A stretch of 64,000 nt of DNA from Chitinophaga japonensis (GTDB lineage: Bacteria > Bacteroidota > Bacteroidia > Chitinophagales > Chitinophagaceae), in contig NZ_VLLG01000002.1 of the NCBI RefSeq assembly GCF_007830125.1, positions 1,930,550-1,994,549 of the forward strand, given 5' to 3'. Positions 8,101 through 18,300 of this stretch are shown piece after piece. Position numbers and translations under genes: made by a program. Position 1 is the stretch's first letter. The number at the start of each line of letters is the position of its first letter. Under the pieces are notes generated by a model that worked only from the letters and a program-made list of their open reading frames with translations, ran no database searches and was not told the DNA's origin.

Positions 8101-10410
8101 ATGGCGAGAAAAAAACTGAATAAGCAGGATGCACTGGACTACCATTCGCAGGGACGGCCCGGAAAGATCGAAGTAGTATCCACCAAGAACACCAAAACAC
8201 AGTGGGACCTGTCAATGGCCTACTCGCCAGGGGTAGCGGAGCCCTGCAAGGAAATTCACCAGGATGTAGAGAACGTTTATAAATACACTGCCAAAAGCAA
8301 CCTGGTAGCCGTGATCAGCAATGGCACCGCTGTGCTGGGCCTGGGCGACATAGGCCCCGAGGCCAGCAAACCGGTGATGGAAGGAAAAGGCGTGCTGTTC
8401 AAGATATTCGCCGATATAGACGTGTTTGACATAGAATTGAAAAGCAGGGATGTAGATGAGTTTGTACAGGTGGTGAAAGCGCTGGAGCCTACTTTCGGGG
8501 GCATCAACCTGGAAGATATTAAAAGCCCCGAATGCTTTGCCATAGAAGAGCGGCTGAAAAAAGAGCTGAAGATACCGGTGATGCATGACGACCAGCACGG
8601 CACCGCCATCATATCCGGGGCGGCGCTGCTGAATGCGCTGGAGCTGGTAAAAAAGAAGATCGACAAAGTAAAGCTGGTGATAAACGGGGCCGGCGCCGCC
8701 GCTATGGCCTGCGTAAAGCTGTACGTAGCCCTGGGCGCCAAACCGGAGAACTTCATTATGTTCGACAAGGACGGGGTGATCAATAAGGATCGTACGGACC
8801 TGACCGATATGCACCTGCAGTTTGCCACTACTTCCAAAGTAACCGACCTGGCGGCTGCCATGAAGGGAGCCGATGTGTTTGTGGGCCTTTCCGTGGGCAA
8901 CGTGGTAACGGCGGAAATGATCAAGAGCATGGCCAGGCACCCTATTGTGTTTGCCATGGCCAACCCCGACCCGGAAATAGCCTATGAAACGGCCATCCAG
9001 GCACGCCCGGACATTATCATGGCTACCGGCCGTTCCGATTATCCCAACCAGGTGAACAATGTGCTGGGCTTCCCCTATATTTTCCGCGGTGCGCTGGATG
9101 TAAGGGCCACCCAGATCAATGAAGCCATGAAGCTGGCCGCCGTGCGCGCGCTGGCAGACCTGGCCAAGGAGCCGGTGCCGGACATGGTGAACCTGGCTTA
9201 TAACGAACGTAACCTCTTCTTCAGCCCCCACTATATCATTCCCAAACCGCTGGACCCCCGCCTGCTCTGCGAGGTGGCGCCGGCCGTGGCCAAAGCCGCC
9301 ATGGAAAGCGGCGTGGCGCAAAGGGCCATCACCAACTGGGATGCCTACCGCGATGAGCTGAACCACCGCCTGGGCCTGGACAACCAGTTGTTCCGCGTGA
9401 TCGGTAACAAGGCGCGCAAAGACCCGCGCAAAGTGGTGTTTGCAGAAGCAGACAGCCTGAAGGTGCTGAAAGCCTCGCAGGTAGTGCGGGATGAGGGCAT
9501 TGCCCATCCCATACTGCTGGGCAATGAAGCCAATATACGTCGCCTGGCGGAAGAGAACGGCATTGAGCTGGAAGATACTGTGATCATCGATCCCAAGAGC
9601 GATGAAATGCGGGAAAAGCGCCATCACTTCGGCGATCTGTTCTTCAAAAAGCGCCAGCGAAAAGGGTTCAACAAGTATGAAGCCGGCAAGATCATGCGGG
9701 AGCGCAACTACTTTGGCTGCATGCTGGTGGAAACCGGCGAGGCCGATGCCCTGATCTCCGGCCTTACCCGCAAGTACCCGGACACCATCCGCCCGGCCCT
9801 GCATGTAATAGGCATGGAGGAAGGCGCCAAAAGGGTGGCCGGCATGTACATTATCAATACCAAAAGAGGGCCGCTGTTCCTGGCAGACACCACGGTGAAT
9901 TTCAATCCCACGGCGGAAGAGCTGGCGGAGATCACCATCATGGTGGCCAGGGAAGTACGGTTGTTCAATATTGTACCGCGTATTGCCATGGTGTCTTATT
10001 CCAATTTCGGCTCCAGCCCCACCCCGGAAGCGCAACTGGTAAGCAAGGCCCGGGAGCTGGTCAAGAAAATGGACCCCACCCTGATCGTGGATGGCGAGAT
10101 ACAGGCCGCCATGGCCTTTAACCAGGAGATACTGCGGGACAGCTATCCTTTCTCCGAGCTGGTAGGCGAGGAGGTGAACACGCTGATCTTCCCCAACCTC
10201 AGCGCCGGTAATATCGCCTATAACCTGCTGCAGGAAGTGGCCGGTTTTGACGCCATCGGCCCCATACTGCTGGGCATGAAAAAGCCCGTGCATATCCTGC
10301 AACTGGGCAGTACCGTGCGGCAGATCGTGAACATGGTGAATATCGCTGTAGTGGACGCGCAGCATAAATGCTGCAAAGAGGATGGCGTTGCCAGAAAGAA
10401 AAGAAAATAA
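8101..10410 (+). CDS. maeB: NADP-dependent malic enzyme fused to a phosphotransacetylase domain
   Basis: The enzyme oxidatively decarboxylates malate to pyruvate, producing NADPH. Residues 1-160 carry the malic N-terminal domain (SMAYSPGVAEPC, GLGDIGPEASKPVMEGK). Residues 160-420 carry the NAD(P)-binding domain (INGAGAAAMAC, MHDDQHGT upstream). From about 430 to 769 the protein is homologous to phosphate acetyltransferase (ALISGLTRKYPDTIRP, SYSNFGSS), a part that in MaeB-type enzymes is regulatory rather than catalytic. At 769 residues it is complete. The downstream kinase-like gene begins 10 bp after the stop, suggesting cotranscription. Confidence 0.96.
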   Translation: MARKKLNKQDALDYHSQGRPGKIEVVSTKNTKTQWDLSMAYSPGVAEPCKEIHQDVENVYKYTAKSNLVAVISNGTAVLGLGDIGPEASKPVMEGKGVLFKIFADIDVFDIELKSRDVDEFVQVVKALEPTFGGINLEDIKSPECFAIEERLKKELKIPVMHDDQHGTAIISGAALLNALELVKKKIDKVKLVINGAGAAAMACVKLYVALGAKPENFIMFDKDGVINKDRTDLTDMHLQFATTSKVTDLAAAMKGADVFVGLSVGNVVTAEMIKSMARHPIVFAMANPDPEIAYETAIQARPDIIMATGRSDYPNQVNNVLGFPYIFRGALDVRATQINEAMKLAAVRALADLAKEPVPDMVNLAYNERNLFFSPHYIIPKPLDPRLLCEVAPAVAKAAMESGVAQRAITNWDAYRDELNHRLGLDNQLFRVIGNKARKDPRKVVFAEADSLKVLKASQVVRDEGIAHPILLGNEANIRRLAEENGIELEDTVIIDPKSDEMREKRHHFGDLFFKKRQRKGFNKYEAGKIMRERNYFGCMLVETGEADALISGLTRKYPDTIRPALHVIGMEEGAKRVAGMYIINTKRGPLFLADTTVNFNPTAEELAEITIMVAREVRLFNIVPRIAMVSYSNFGSSPTPEAQLVSKARELVKKMDPTLIVDGEIQAAMAFNQEILRDSYPFSELVGEEVNTLIFPNLSAGNIAYNLLQEVAGFDAIGPILLGMKKPVHILQLGSTVRQIVNMVNIAVVDAQHKCCKEDGVARKKRK

Positions 10411-10420
10411 TGATGCGGAT

Positions 10421-11452
10421 ATGCAAAGTATCTCCCGCAAGAAAATATTCTTCCCGCTCAACCCGGCTTTCAGGAAATACCTGAAGCTGTATGAGCGGGA
10501 ACTGAAGCTACCGGTGTCTTACGAGGAGCTGCGGTATTTTGAGAGCGGCTTCCCTGTGTACGACAAGGAGGGGAAGGATACTTTGTGGGAAACCGTGTTG
10601 TACCCGCAAAGCATGATCGGGCAGTTGCATGCCGGGCTGAAGCGCATCTATTCTTTCCTGAAAGCGGGCGGCGACCAGGGGGCGGAAGAGCACCTGCATA
10701 TTGAGCGGATCGACTACTGCACATTCGGGAACTCACATCCTTTCCGCATCAAGATCGTCAATAATTACAACGAGGTATACGATTATTTCTACATCAAGAT
10801 AGCGGACGCCTCCCGCATTTATGGCCTGGAGCTGGAGCACATTCTTTCACCTTACTGGATGAATTTCCTCGTGGACGGCAACACCCTGGTGGAAGAGCAT
10901 ATTGCGGGCGTGCCGGGCGACCAGTTCATCCTGCATTACCTGCACCGGCCGGAGTTCAATCCAAAACGTATAGCCAAGGAGTTTGTAAAGTTCAATGAGC
11001 GCTGTTTTGTGCGCCTGCTGGGCGATATGCGTTCCTACAACTTCGTGTTTGACATTACGCCGGACTTTGATGATGTGCAGTTTCGCATACGCGCCATTGA
11101 TTTTGACCAGCAGTTCTACGAAGGCAAGCGCACCCTGTACATGCCGCAGTTCTTCAAGGAGAACCGGGTATTTGTAGAGCTGGCCATGAAGCACCTGAAC
11201 GCCGAGGTGGTAAAGCAGTACCAGCAGGAGGAACGCGCGCTGATAGCCCGCCGCATGAAAGTGCTGCGCCACCGGATCAAGGACCTGCGGGACGTGATCA
11301 TGACAGACTATGTATCCTTTCCTGAAAAGATACAACAGCTTGGGGAAGAGCTGGCCCAGTACTATGAAGACCCGGTATTTGCCAAATGCAGGACCATGGG
11401 AGAGATCATTGAAAGAAGCCTGAAGCGTCTGCTGGTGAAAAGCCTGAAATAA
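10421..11452 (+). CDS. Uncharacterised conserved protein with a kinase-like (APH-type) motif set
   Basis: I do not recognise a named family. I chose the ATG at 10421 (MQSISRKKIF) rather than an in-frame ATG at 10382 that overlaps maeB. In order, the 343 residues hold a small-lobe-like segment with FYIK (Lys126) followed by GLELEHI, and a hinge-like LVEEHIAG. Next comes GDMRSYN (Asp202, Asn207), with the D-x4-N spacing of the aminoglycoside-phosphotransferase catalytic loop, then AIDFD (Asp227), resembling the metal-binding DFG position. This order matches the protein-kinase/APH fold, but the His of HGD is replaced by Leu. The last 110 residues are helical and basic. Function is unknown; it is probably cotranscribed with maeB. 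Confidence 0.7.
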   Translation: MQSISRKKIFFPLNPAFRKYLKLYERELKLPVSYEELRYFESGFPVYDKEGKDTLWETVLYPQSMIGQLHAGLKRIYSFLKAGGDQGAEEHLHIERIDYCTFGNSHPFRIKIVNNYNEVYDYFYIKIADASRIYGLELEHILSPYWMNFLVDGNTLVEEHIAGVPGDQFILHYLHRPEFNPKRIAKEFVKFNERCFVRLLGDMRSYNFVFDITPDFDDVQFRIRAIDFDQQFYEGKRTLYMPQFFKENRVFVELAMKHLNAEVVKQYQQEERALIARRMKVLRHRIKDLRDVIMTDYVSFPEKIQQLGEELAQYYEDPVFAKCRTMGEIIERSLKRLLVKSLK

Positions 11453-11470
11453 ATAGCTCACCAATTTTAC

Positions 11471-11478
11471 TATCTTTG
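11471..11478 (+). promoter_or_regulatory. -7 box immediately upstream of the Mla permease gene
   Basis: TATCTTTG matches TAnnTTTG exactly and ends only seven bases before the ATG at 11486. Transcription starts a few bases after this box in Bacteroidota, so the mRNA would be almost leaderless. Confidence 0.55.
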
Positions 11479-11485
11479 ATCATCT

Positions 11486-12229
11486 ATGGAATTCAGATTT
11501 TTCTATCATTTCGGTTCCTATTTGCTGATGCTGAAGGGCATGTTTTCCAAACCGGAGAATCCGCGTATGTATTGGAAGCAGCTCATGCAGCAGAGTGTGG
11601 ATATCGGCATCGGCTCCCTGGGCATTGTTTTCATCATTTCCCTGTTTATGGGAGGCGTTACCACCCTGCAGACCGCCTACCAGTTGGTGAGCCCCATTAT
11701 TCCAAAAGCTACCATTGCCCAGATCGTCAGGGATACCATCATACTGGAGTTTGCGCCCACGCTTACCTCCATCGTGCTGGCCGGTGTGGTAGGCTCCAAG
11801 ATAGCTTCTGAGCTGGGCAATATGCGCATCTCCGAACAGATAGACGCCCTGGAGATCATGGGGATCAACACCAAAGGTTACCTGGTGCTGCCCAAGATAC
11901 TGGGCGCCCTGCTGATGATACCCTGCCTGGTGGTCATAGCCGGTTTCCTGGGTATCTGGGGCGGGAAAGTGGCCGGCGTAATGGCGGGCATTATTTCCAA
12001 CGACGAGTTTATGAAGGGCCTGCGCCAGGAGCTGAGGATCTATAACATATTCTTTGCGCTCAGCAAATCGTATACTTTCGCTTTCATCATTTCCAGTGTG
12101 TCCGCTTATTATGGCTATAATGTGAAAGGCGGCGCACTGGAGATCGGTAAGGCCAGCACCACGGCCGTAGTGGTCAGTTGCGTGCTGATACTGTTCGCGG
12201 ATTATGCACTGTCGGCAATACTGTTGTAA
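11486..12229 (+). CDS. mlaE: MlaE-type lipid-transport ABC permease
   Basis: This is the inner-membrane permease of an Mla (maintenance of lipid asymmetry) type ABC transporter, which moves phospholipids between membranes. The family signature is clear: LGNMRISEQIDALEIMGI after a membrane segment, plus GGVTTLQTAYQL. Five hydrophobic segments span residues 45-245. It has 247 residues, slightly shorter than E. coli MlaE. The ATPase gene follows after 27 bp, so the two form an operon. The usual third member, the MCE-domain protein MlaD, is not in the window. The N-terminus MEFRFFYHFGSYLLMLKG resembles Bacteroidota homologues and supports this start. Confidence 0.92.
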   Translation: MEFRFFYHFGSYLLMLKGMFSKPENPRMYWKQLMQQSVDIGIGSLGIVFIISLFMGGVTTLQTAYQLVSPIIPKATIAQIVRDTIILEFAPTLTSIVLAGVVGSKIASELGNMRISEQIDALEIMGINTKGYLVLPKILGALLMIPCLVVIAGFLGIWGGKVAGVMAGIISNDEFMKGLRQELRIYNIFFALSKSYTFAFIISSVSAYYGYNVKGGALEIGKASTTAVVVSCVLILFADYALSAILL

Positions 12230-12256
12230 ACAGTTCCATGGAACTATATCAAACTT

Positions 12257-13063
12257 ATGATCGAGCTTCAAGATATTAAAAAGGGATTTGGCGATAAACA
12301 GGTATTAAAGGGTGTATCCGCTACCATGGAAGCCGGCAAGGTAAATCTTATCATTGGCGCCAGCGGCAGCGGTAAAACGGTGCTGATGAAATGCATCGTG
12401 GGATTGATAACGGCAGACAGCGGCAAGGTGCTGTATAACAACCAGGATTTTACCGCGATGAACGAACAGGACAAAAAGAGCATCCGCCAGGAGATAGGCA
12501 TGCTGTTCCAGGGCTCCGCCCTGTTTGACAGTATGACGGTAGAGCAGAACGTGATGTTCCCGCTGGATATGTTTGGCGTAGGCAGCTACCGCGAAAAGAA
12601 AAAGCGCGTGCTGGAGTGCCTGGACCGCGTGAACTTGAAGGACGCCGCTCGCAAGTATCCTGCTGAAATAAGCGGCGGTATGAAAAAGCGGGTAGGCATT
12701 GCCCGGGCCATTGTGCTCAACCCTAAGTACCTGTTCTGCGACGAGCCCAACTCCGGCCTGGACCCGCAGACTTCCCTGCTGATAGATAAGCTGATCAAGG
12801 AGCTGACCCTGGAATATAACATCACTACCGTGATCAATACGCATGATATGAACACCGTGATGGAAAGCGGGGATCACATCATTTATATGTTTGAAGGGCT
12901 GAAACAATGGGAGGGCAGCAACGAGGAGATCATTTTCGCCAAGGATGAGCGGCTGAACGACTTCATTTTTGCATCCGACTTCCTGCGGGACGCCAAGGAA
13001 ATGCGCCAGATGGAGATATTCCGGGACAAGAACTGGCGGGACCGGCTGAAGAAACCGGAATGA
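12257..13063 (+). CDS. mlaF: MlaF-type ABC transporter ATP-binding protein
   Basis: This is the cytoplasmic ATPase that pairs with the permease encoded just upstream. Walker A is GASGSGKTVL (Lys40). The signature ISGGMKKRVGIARA has the SGGM(K/R)KR form typical of Mla/Ttg2 ATPases. Walker B is LFCDEPNSGLD, followed by the switch His in NTHDM. The C-terminal 40 residues (FASDFLRDAKEMRQMEIF) form a helical extension seen in Mla ATPases. The length of 268 residues is normal. A heptad hairpin repeat begins exactly at its stop codon. I infer a phospholipid-trafficking role; the direction of transport cannot be told. Confidence 0.92.
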   Translation: MIELQDIKKGFGDKQVLKGVSATMEAGKVNLIIGASGSGKTVLMKCIVGLITADSGKVLYNNQDFTAMNEQDKKSIRQEIGMLFQGSALFDSMTVEQNVMFPLDMFGVGSYREKKKRVLECLDRVNLKDAARKYPAEISGGMKKRVGIARAIVLNPKYLFCDEPNSGLDPQTSLLIDKLIKELTLEYNITTVINTHDMNTVMESGDHIIYMFEGLKQWEGSNEEIIFAKDERLNDFIFASDFLRDAKEMRQMEIFRDKNWRDRLKKPE

Positions 13064-13203
13064 AAATTCCAAAATCCAAAGTCCAAACTGAAAGCACAGG
13101 TCCAGACTAAAAGCATACTGCTTTCCCTTTTGACTCCCTTTCAATGCCTGGAATTTGGATTTTGGTATTTGGAATTTAGATTTTGGTATTTGGGATTTGG
13201 AAC
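13063..13203. repeat. Heptad inverted-repeat element (AAAnnCC word) between mlaF and sucD
   Basis: The left arm (13064-13088) is three and a half heptads of the type AAATTCC, AAAATCC, AAAGTCC. The right arm (13150-13203) is seven heptads of the complementary type GGAATTT, GGATTTT, GGTATTT. Bases 13064-13084 pair with 13150-13170 at 19 of 21 positions. The array starts at the mlaF stop codon. The core is about 65 nt. See the findings for the family as a whole. Confidence 0.85.
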
Positions 13204-13205
13204 TT

Positions 13206-13213
13206 TATTTTTG
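13206..13213 (+). promoter_or_regulatory. Candidate -7 box of sucD
   Basis: TATTTTTG matches TAnnTTTG and lies 49 bp upstream of the sucD ATG, directly after the right arm of the heptad element, which may supply part of the upstream promoter DNA. Confidence 0.45.
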
Positions 13214-13262
13214 TTCACCAAAACCGATAAAACAATAACAGTAAACTTATAAACCAAGCGCA

Positions 13263-14150
13263 ATGAGTGTTTTACTTAATAAGCATAGCAAGGTCATAGT
13301 GCAGGGATTTACCGGTACAGAAGGTACATTCCATGCTACGCAGATGATAGAATATGGTACCCAGGTAGTAGGCGGTGTTACGCCCGGTAAAGGAGGCTCC
13401 AGCCACCTGGACCGCCCGGTGTTCAATACGGTAAGTGATGCTGTAAAGGCCACCGGCGCCGACGTATCTATCATATTTGTGCCCCCTGCATTTGCGGCCG
13501 ATGCCATCATGGAAGCTGCGGAGGCTGGCATTGCGCTGGTAGTATGTATCACCGAAGGCATTCCCGTGCAGGACATGGTAAAGGCCAAAGCTTACCTGCA
13601 GGGCCGGAACACCCGCCTGGTAGGGCCTAACTGCCCTGGCGTGATCACCGCGGAGGAAGCCAAAGTAGGCATCATGCCCGGTTTCATATTCAAAAAAGGC
13701 CGTATAGGCATCGTGTCCAAATCCGGTACGCTGACCTATGAAGCGGCAGACCAGGTGGTAAAAGCCGGCCTGGGTATCTCTACTGCCATCGGTATCGGCG
13801 GCGACCCCATCATCGGTACGCCTACCAAAGAGGCGGTGGAGCTGCTGATGAACGATCCTGAAACAGACGGTATCATCATGATAGGAGAGATAGGCGGCAG
13901 CATGGAAGCAGAAGCCGCCCAGTGGATCAAGGAGAACGGCACCAAGCCGGTAGTAGGCTTTATTGCCGGCCAGACCGCGCCTCCGGGCCGCCGTATGGGC
14001 CACGCTGGCGCCATTATTGGTGGTGCGGACGATACCGCTGCTGCCAAAATGAAGATCATGGCTGCCTGCGGCGTGCACGTGGTGGAAAGCCCGGCCAATA
14101 TCGGTAAAACCATGGCGGAAGTGTTGCAGAAGGAGCTGGTGGGCAAATAA
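13263..14150 (+). CDS. sucD: Succinyl-CoA ligase (ADP/GDP-forming) subunit alpha
   Basis: SucD carries the phosphorylated histidine of the citric-acid-cycle enzyme that converts succinyl-CoA to succinate with nucleotide synthesis. The CoA-binding Rossmann segment has [11 protein letters not shown]. The active-site motif GHAGAIIGG contains His247. The [10 protein letters not shown] and GIGGDPIIG motifs are present. At 295 residues it is full length. The beta subunit gene sucC is not adjacent, which is common in Bacteroidota. A strong intrinsic terminator follows at 14184-14218, so it is probably monocistronic. Confidence 0.97.
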   Translation: MSVLLNKHSKVIVQGFTGTEGTFHATQMIEYGTQVVGGVTPGKGGSSHLDRPVFNTVSDAVKATGADVSIIFVPPAFAADAIMEAAEAGIALVVCITEGIPVQDMVKAKAYLQGRNTRLVGPNCPGVITAEEAKVGIMPGFIFKKGRIGIVSKSGTLTYEAADQVVKAGLGISTAIGIGGDPIIGTPTKEAVELLMNDPETDGIIMIGEIGGSMEAEAAQWIKENGTKPVVGFIAGQTAPPGRRMGHAGAIIGGADDTAAAKMKIMAACGVHVVESPANIGKTMAEVLQKELVGK

Positions 14151-14183
14151 TCCTCCCGGAAATAACGATTTCTTAATACAAGC

Positions 14184-14218
14184 GTGCCCCGGTACTTACT
14201 GTATCGGGGCACTTTTTT
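14184..14218 (+). terminator. Intrinsic terminator of sucD
   Basis: GTGCCCCGGTAC (14184-14195) pairs with GTATCGGGGCAC (14201-14212), with one G-T pair and a five-base loop, followed by six T. Confidence 0.92.
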
Positions 14219-14585
14219 ATACATGATTTGCCGTTAATGCGCTTCAAAAGTATGTTTGCCAAGTTCTCCGCTGCCACGGTGCCAAAGTAGCCGCTCAATG
14301 ACAGGACAGGCTGAAAGAATTCCATGAAGCCGGCCGGCAGGCCGCTGCATAGGTAAGTGAGGAATGGGGCCGGAAATGCTGTTACCGGGGCCATTTTCAG
14401 AAAAATAGGAAAATAATTGCAGGAATCCTATAGGGCGCAATACCCCCGGGAACAGAATGAAGCGGCGGACCTGCCTTGTGGGGGACGTCCGCCACCGGTA
14501 TCATCCATCAAGGGCAAACAACGGGATGCTTGTAAAATTAGGAGTAACACCTACAGCAGACAATCCCATAATCAGGTGGGGACCA
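14219..14585. other. Intergenic region of about 370 bp with no convincing gene
   Basis: Between the sucD terminator and the end of the LuxR-type regulator gene I see only short ORFs with no family resemblance (for example minus strand 14234-14440 and plus strand 14457-14645). There is no TAnnTTTG box, no clear tandem array and no obvious structured RNA. It may hold the 3' end of the regulator transcript or a decayed gene, but nothing supports either strongly. Confidence 0.4.
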
Positions 14586-15281
14586 TCACATAAAAGGGGG
14601 ATTGTTCGCCGGGTTCAGGATCTTGGCAATCACTTCTCCCTTTGAATTTACACCCAGTTTTTTGTACAGGTTCTTGATATGGTGGCGTACCGTTTCCACG
14701 GAGATATCCAGTTCAGAGGCGATCATTTTGTAGCTGCCGCCGTGCACCAGCCGGCGCAGGATGTCCTGTTCCCGCCCGCTGAGCAGCGCCTCGTAATTGA
14801 CCTGCTGCACCGCTATCAGGTCGTGGATGATCTTTTGTGTAATGCCTGCAGACAAGGGGAAACCATTGTTCAGCAGGGTCATGATCGCATGTACCACCAG
14901 TTCCGCATTCATTTCGTTCTTGAGGAAATAGCCCCTGATACCGGATTTCAGGTAGCCGATCACCGTTTTCAGGTCCTCGCAGTCAGACAGGCCTATGATT
15001 GCGGGCCGCAAATCCTGCCGGTGCCCCATAAAACGCTGCAGGGCCGTTGCGCCATAGGAATCAATGTCCACAAACAGCAGCAGGTTGTTACCGAACCGGT
15101 TTTTTAAGGTGGCGGTCTGAAGCAAAGCCGTGTGGAAGCAATGCTGCCGCAGGTCCGGCAATGCGCCTGTAAGGATGGTATGGTAATGGGCATCAGCAGT
15201 GAGGATAACCGGTACCAGGTGCCGGCCATGATCAGGAGTTGAGGGTCCATCCTGGATTTGAGACAGATAGTGCATACTCAA
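14586..15281 (-). CDS. LuxR/NarL-type response regulator with a degenerate receiver
   Basis: The C-terminal 65 residues are a LuxR helix-turn-helix (LLSGREQDILRRLVHGGSYK, ISVETVRHHIKNLYKKLGV). The N-terminal 140 residues resemble a receiver domain: a β3-like LLLFVDIDS with Asp72 or Asp74 as possible phosphoacceptor, and GYFLKNEM with the conserved Lys. The usual acidic pair after β1 is reduced to one Asp (TADAH, Asp30), so phosphorylation may be weak or absent. It is divergent from the alpha-2-macroglobulin gene, which it may regulate; this is inference from position only. No histidine kinase is adjacent. Confidence 0.82.
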   Translation of the reverse strand: MSMHYLSQIQDGPSTPDHGRHLVPVILTADAHYHTILTGALPDLRQHCFHTALLQTATLKNRFGNNLLLFVDIDSYGATALQRFMGHRQDLRPAIIGLSDCEDLKTVIGYLKSGIRGYFLKNEMNAELVVHAIMTLLNNGFPLSAGITQKIIHDLIAVQQVNYEALLSGREQDILRRLVHGGSYKMIASELDISVETVRHHIKNLYKKLGVNSKGEVIAKILNPANNPPFM

Positions 15282-15348
15282 TCAGCGGGTGTGGTGGGAG
15301 TAAACATGCATTCTTCTACAGGTAAATTTATGCTAATGCAACGAAACG

Positions 15349-15368
15349 CCCATAAAAAATATTATGGG
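15349..15368. repeat. Small inverted repeat covering the upstream ATG of the macroglobulin gene
   Basis: CCCATAA (15349-15355) and TTATGGG (15362-15368) are perfect inverted repeats. The ATG at 15364 lies inside the right arm, one reason to prefer the downstream ATG at 15397, although an operator for the divergent regulator is also possible. Confidence 0.35.
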
Positions 15369-15396
15369 TATATTACCGCAAAATATACTATCCCAT

Positions 15397-18300
15397 ATGC
15401 GCTTGTTAACTTTTTTAGGGGTCTTTGTACTCACCATCTTTTATATACCCGTTATGGCCCAGAACAACTATTCAAATCAGTGGAAAAAAGTAATGGAGCT
15501 GGATAGGAAGGGACTGCCCAAATCTGCGTTGGAAGTAGTGGATGCTATTTACCGGCAGGCCCGGAAGGACGGCCGGGAGGCGCAATTGGTCAAAGCGCTC
15601 ATATTCAGGATGAAGTATAGCGAAAGCACTGCGGAGAACGGGGCGCTGCTGAACCTGGAGGAAACGGACAACGAGATACAGCGCTCCCGCGGTACTTTGC
15701 GGGCGCTGCTGCAAAGCATGAAAGCGGAAATGTTATGGCAGTACCTGCAGCGGAACCGTTACCACATTTATAACCGTACCGCGCTGGCGGGCGATACCAG
15801 CGCGGATATCAGCACCTGGGGGCCGGACCGGCTGCACCGCGAAATATCCGGGGCTTACCTGGCCTCGCTGGAAGATCCCGCTGCCCTGCAAAGCACAAAA
15901 CTTTCGGAATATGACGATATTCTTGTAAAAGGCAATGCCCGCGCCCTGCGCCCCACCCTGTACGACCTGCTGGCGCACCGGGCTTTGGATTATTTTAAAT
16001 CCGGGGAGAACAGGTTCTCCCAGCCGGCCGGCCTGTTTGAGCTGGATGATCCCCGGGCATTTGCGCCGGCGCCTGTTTTTGCCGCGCACCGGTTTGCCGC
16101 CACGGATTCCAGCTCCCTGCAGTTCATGGCCCTGCTGTTGTTGCAGGACCTGCTGCGCTTTCATGAAAAGGGCAACCGCGCCGCCCTGCTGGATCTGGAC
16201 CTGGAGCGCATCCGCTACGTATACCAGGTGGGTGTGATGGCAGATAAAGAAGAGCTGTACGTGAAAGCGCTGGAGCATATGCAGCAGTCCTATGCGCAGG
16301 AGCCGGAAGTAACGCAGGTTATGTACCTGCTGGCGCAGTACTATTACCAGGAGGACCAGCAGGCAGGGGATACCGGTAAAGCCGGTATGGCAATCCGCGC
16401 TGTAGCCTTGTGCAAAGAGGCCATAGAGCGGGCGCCCAATAGCTATGGTGCAGGTAATTGCCGGCAGTTGTTGCGGCAGTTGGAATCCGTTTCCCTGGAG
16501 CTGGAAACAGAGCTGGTAAACCTGCCGGAGCTGCCTTTCCGTTCGCTGGTCACCTACCGGAACCTTGGTAAAATATACCTGCGCGTTGCCCGGATAGATG
16601 AAGCGTTCCTGCAGCAGTTGCGCAATGCGCAAAGCGATTACCGGGACACTACCCAGCGTTACTGGCGGCTTATCATGAACCGGTCCGCCGTGAAGCAGTG
16701 GGAGCAGGCCCTGCCCAATCCCGGTGACTACCGGCAGCATGCAGTGGAAATAAAAGCAGACGCCCTGCCGCTGGGACACTACCTGTTAGTAGCTTCCACC
16801 ACGCCCCGGCTGTCTTTGAAAGAAAGCATACTGGCGGTGCAGTTCATCCACGTATCCCGCATCAGCTACATCAGCCGCAGTAACGAGTACCGGGTGCTGG
16901 ACCGGGAGACCGGCGCCCCCTTACAGGATGTTACATTGCGTGTATGGGAAACTGTTAGGAACAACCGCACCGGGCTGGTAGACGATAATAAAGTAACACA
17001 GACCGCTGTTAGCGACAACAATGGCAAGGTGACGCTGCAAACACCGGACAATAACCGGGGCCGCAACATCCGCCTGGAATGGTCCCTGGGTAAGGATACT
17101 CTCTTCCCGGATAACTTCAAATATTTGTACCGCTACCATGCCGCAGAAGATGAGGAAGACGAGGATGATCCGAAGAGCTTCCTGTTTACCGACCGGGCCA
17201 TTTACCGGCCGGGGCAAACAATATACTTCAAGGGCATACTGGTAAGGTCGCATAAAAAGAACAGGACCAGCGAGGCATTGCCCGGTTTCAAAACCAGGGT
17301 GCTGCTGCTGGATGCGAATGATGAGGAAATAGACTCCCTGGAAGTGACCACCAATGACTATGGCGCTTATAATGGCAGGTTCACGCTGCCGGCCGGGCGG
17401 CTGAACGGCAATTTCAGCATAGAAGACGATGAGACCGGAGGCCGCGTCAACTTCTCCGTGGAGGAGTATAAACGCCCTAAATTCTACGTGGAATTTGATA
17501 CGGTAAAAGGTAGCTATCGTGTGGGCGATACCGTTAGCGTGCAGGGGAAGGCGCTGGCTTATGCCGGTAACAATATTGACGGTGCGCAGGTAAAGTACCG
17601 CGTGGTGCGGGAGGCGCGCTATCCTTACTACTGGATGTTCTCCTACCGGCCCATGCCCCCTGTTGCCGCCCGGGAAATTGCGCACGGAGAGCTGCAGACA
17701 GGCAGTGATGGCGGCTTTACCATCCGCTTTGCCGCGCTGCCGGACCGGCAGGTAGATCCTGCGCTGAAGCCCATTTTTACCTATCGTATTTATGCAGATG
17801 TAACGGACCTGAATGGCGAAACCCGTAGCGGGCAGCAACGGGTAGCCGCCGGTTATCAATTGCTGGAAATAAAGCTGGATATGCAGGAACAGTTGCAGGC
17901 AAAAGACCTGGAGCAGGTGCAGGTGCAAACGGCCAACCTGAACGGCGCTTTTGAGTCGGCGGCCGTAAGGATGCGCCTGCTGCCGCTGCAACATCCCGGC
18001 AGGCTGATCCGCCCGCGCTACTGGAAAGCGCCGGACCAGTTTGTGATGAGCAAAGAAGAATACCTGCGTTATTTCCCGCTGGACGTGTACAGGGAGGAAG
18101 ATAAGCCGGCCAGTTGGGAGCGTAGCGCCCCCGTGCTGGAAAAGGCATTTACCACCGTGGAGGACAGCAGTATCGACCTGTCTGCCAGGGCATTAACCCC
18201 CGGCTGGTATGAACTGGAGGTGAATGCTGAAGACCGTTTAGGCGGCACCGTTACACAGAAGAAAGTGTTTTACCTGGCCAACGCAAAGGCAGACCGCCTG

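Noticed and set aside
8212..10461. 749-codon open frame antisense to maeB
   Set aside because: It lies almost wholly opposite a well-supported conserved enzyme, encodes low-complexity His/Gln/Gly-rich sequence with no family motif, and arises from the codon bias of this GC-rich genome.
14457..14645. 62-codon ORF between sucD and the LuxR-type regulator gene
   Set aside because: It overlaps the end of the regulator gene, has no homology I recognise and has no promoter box.
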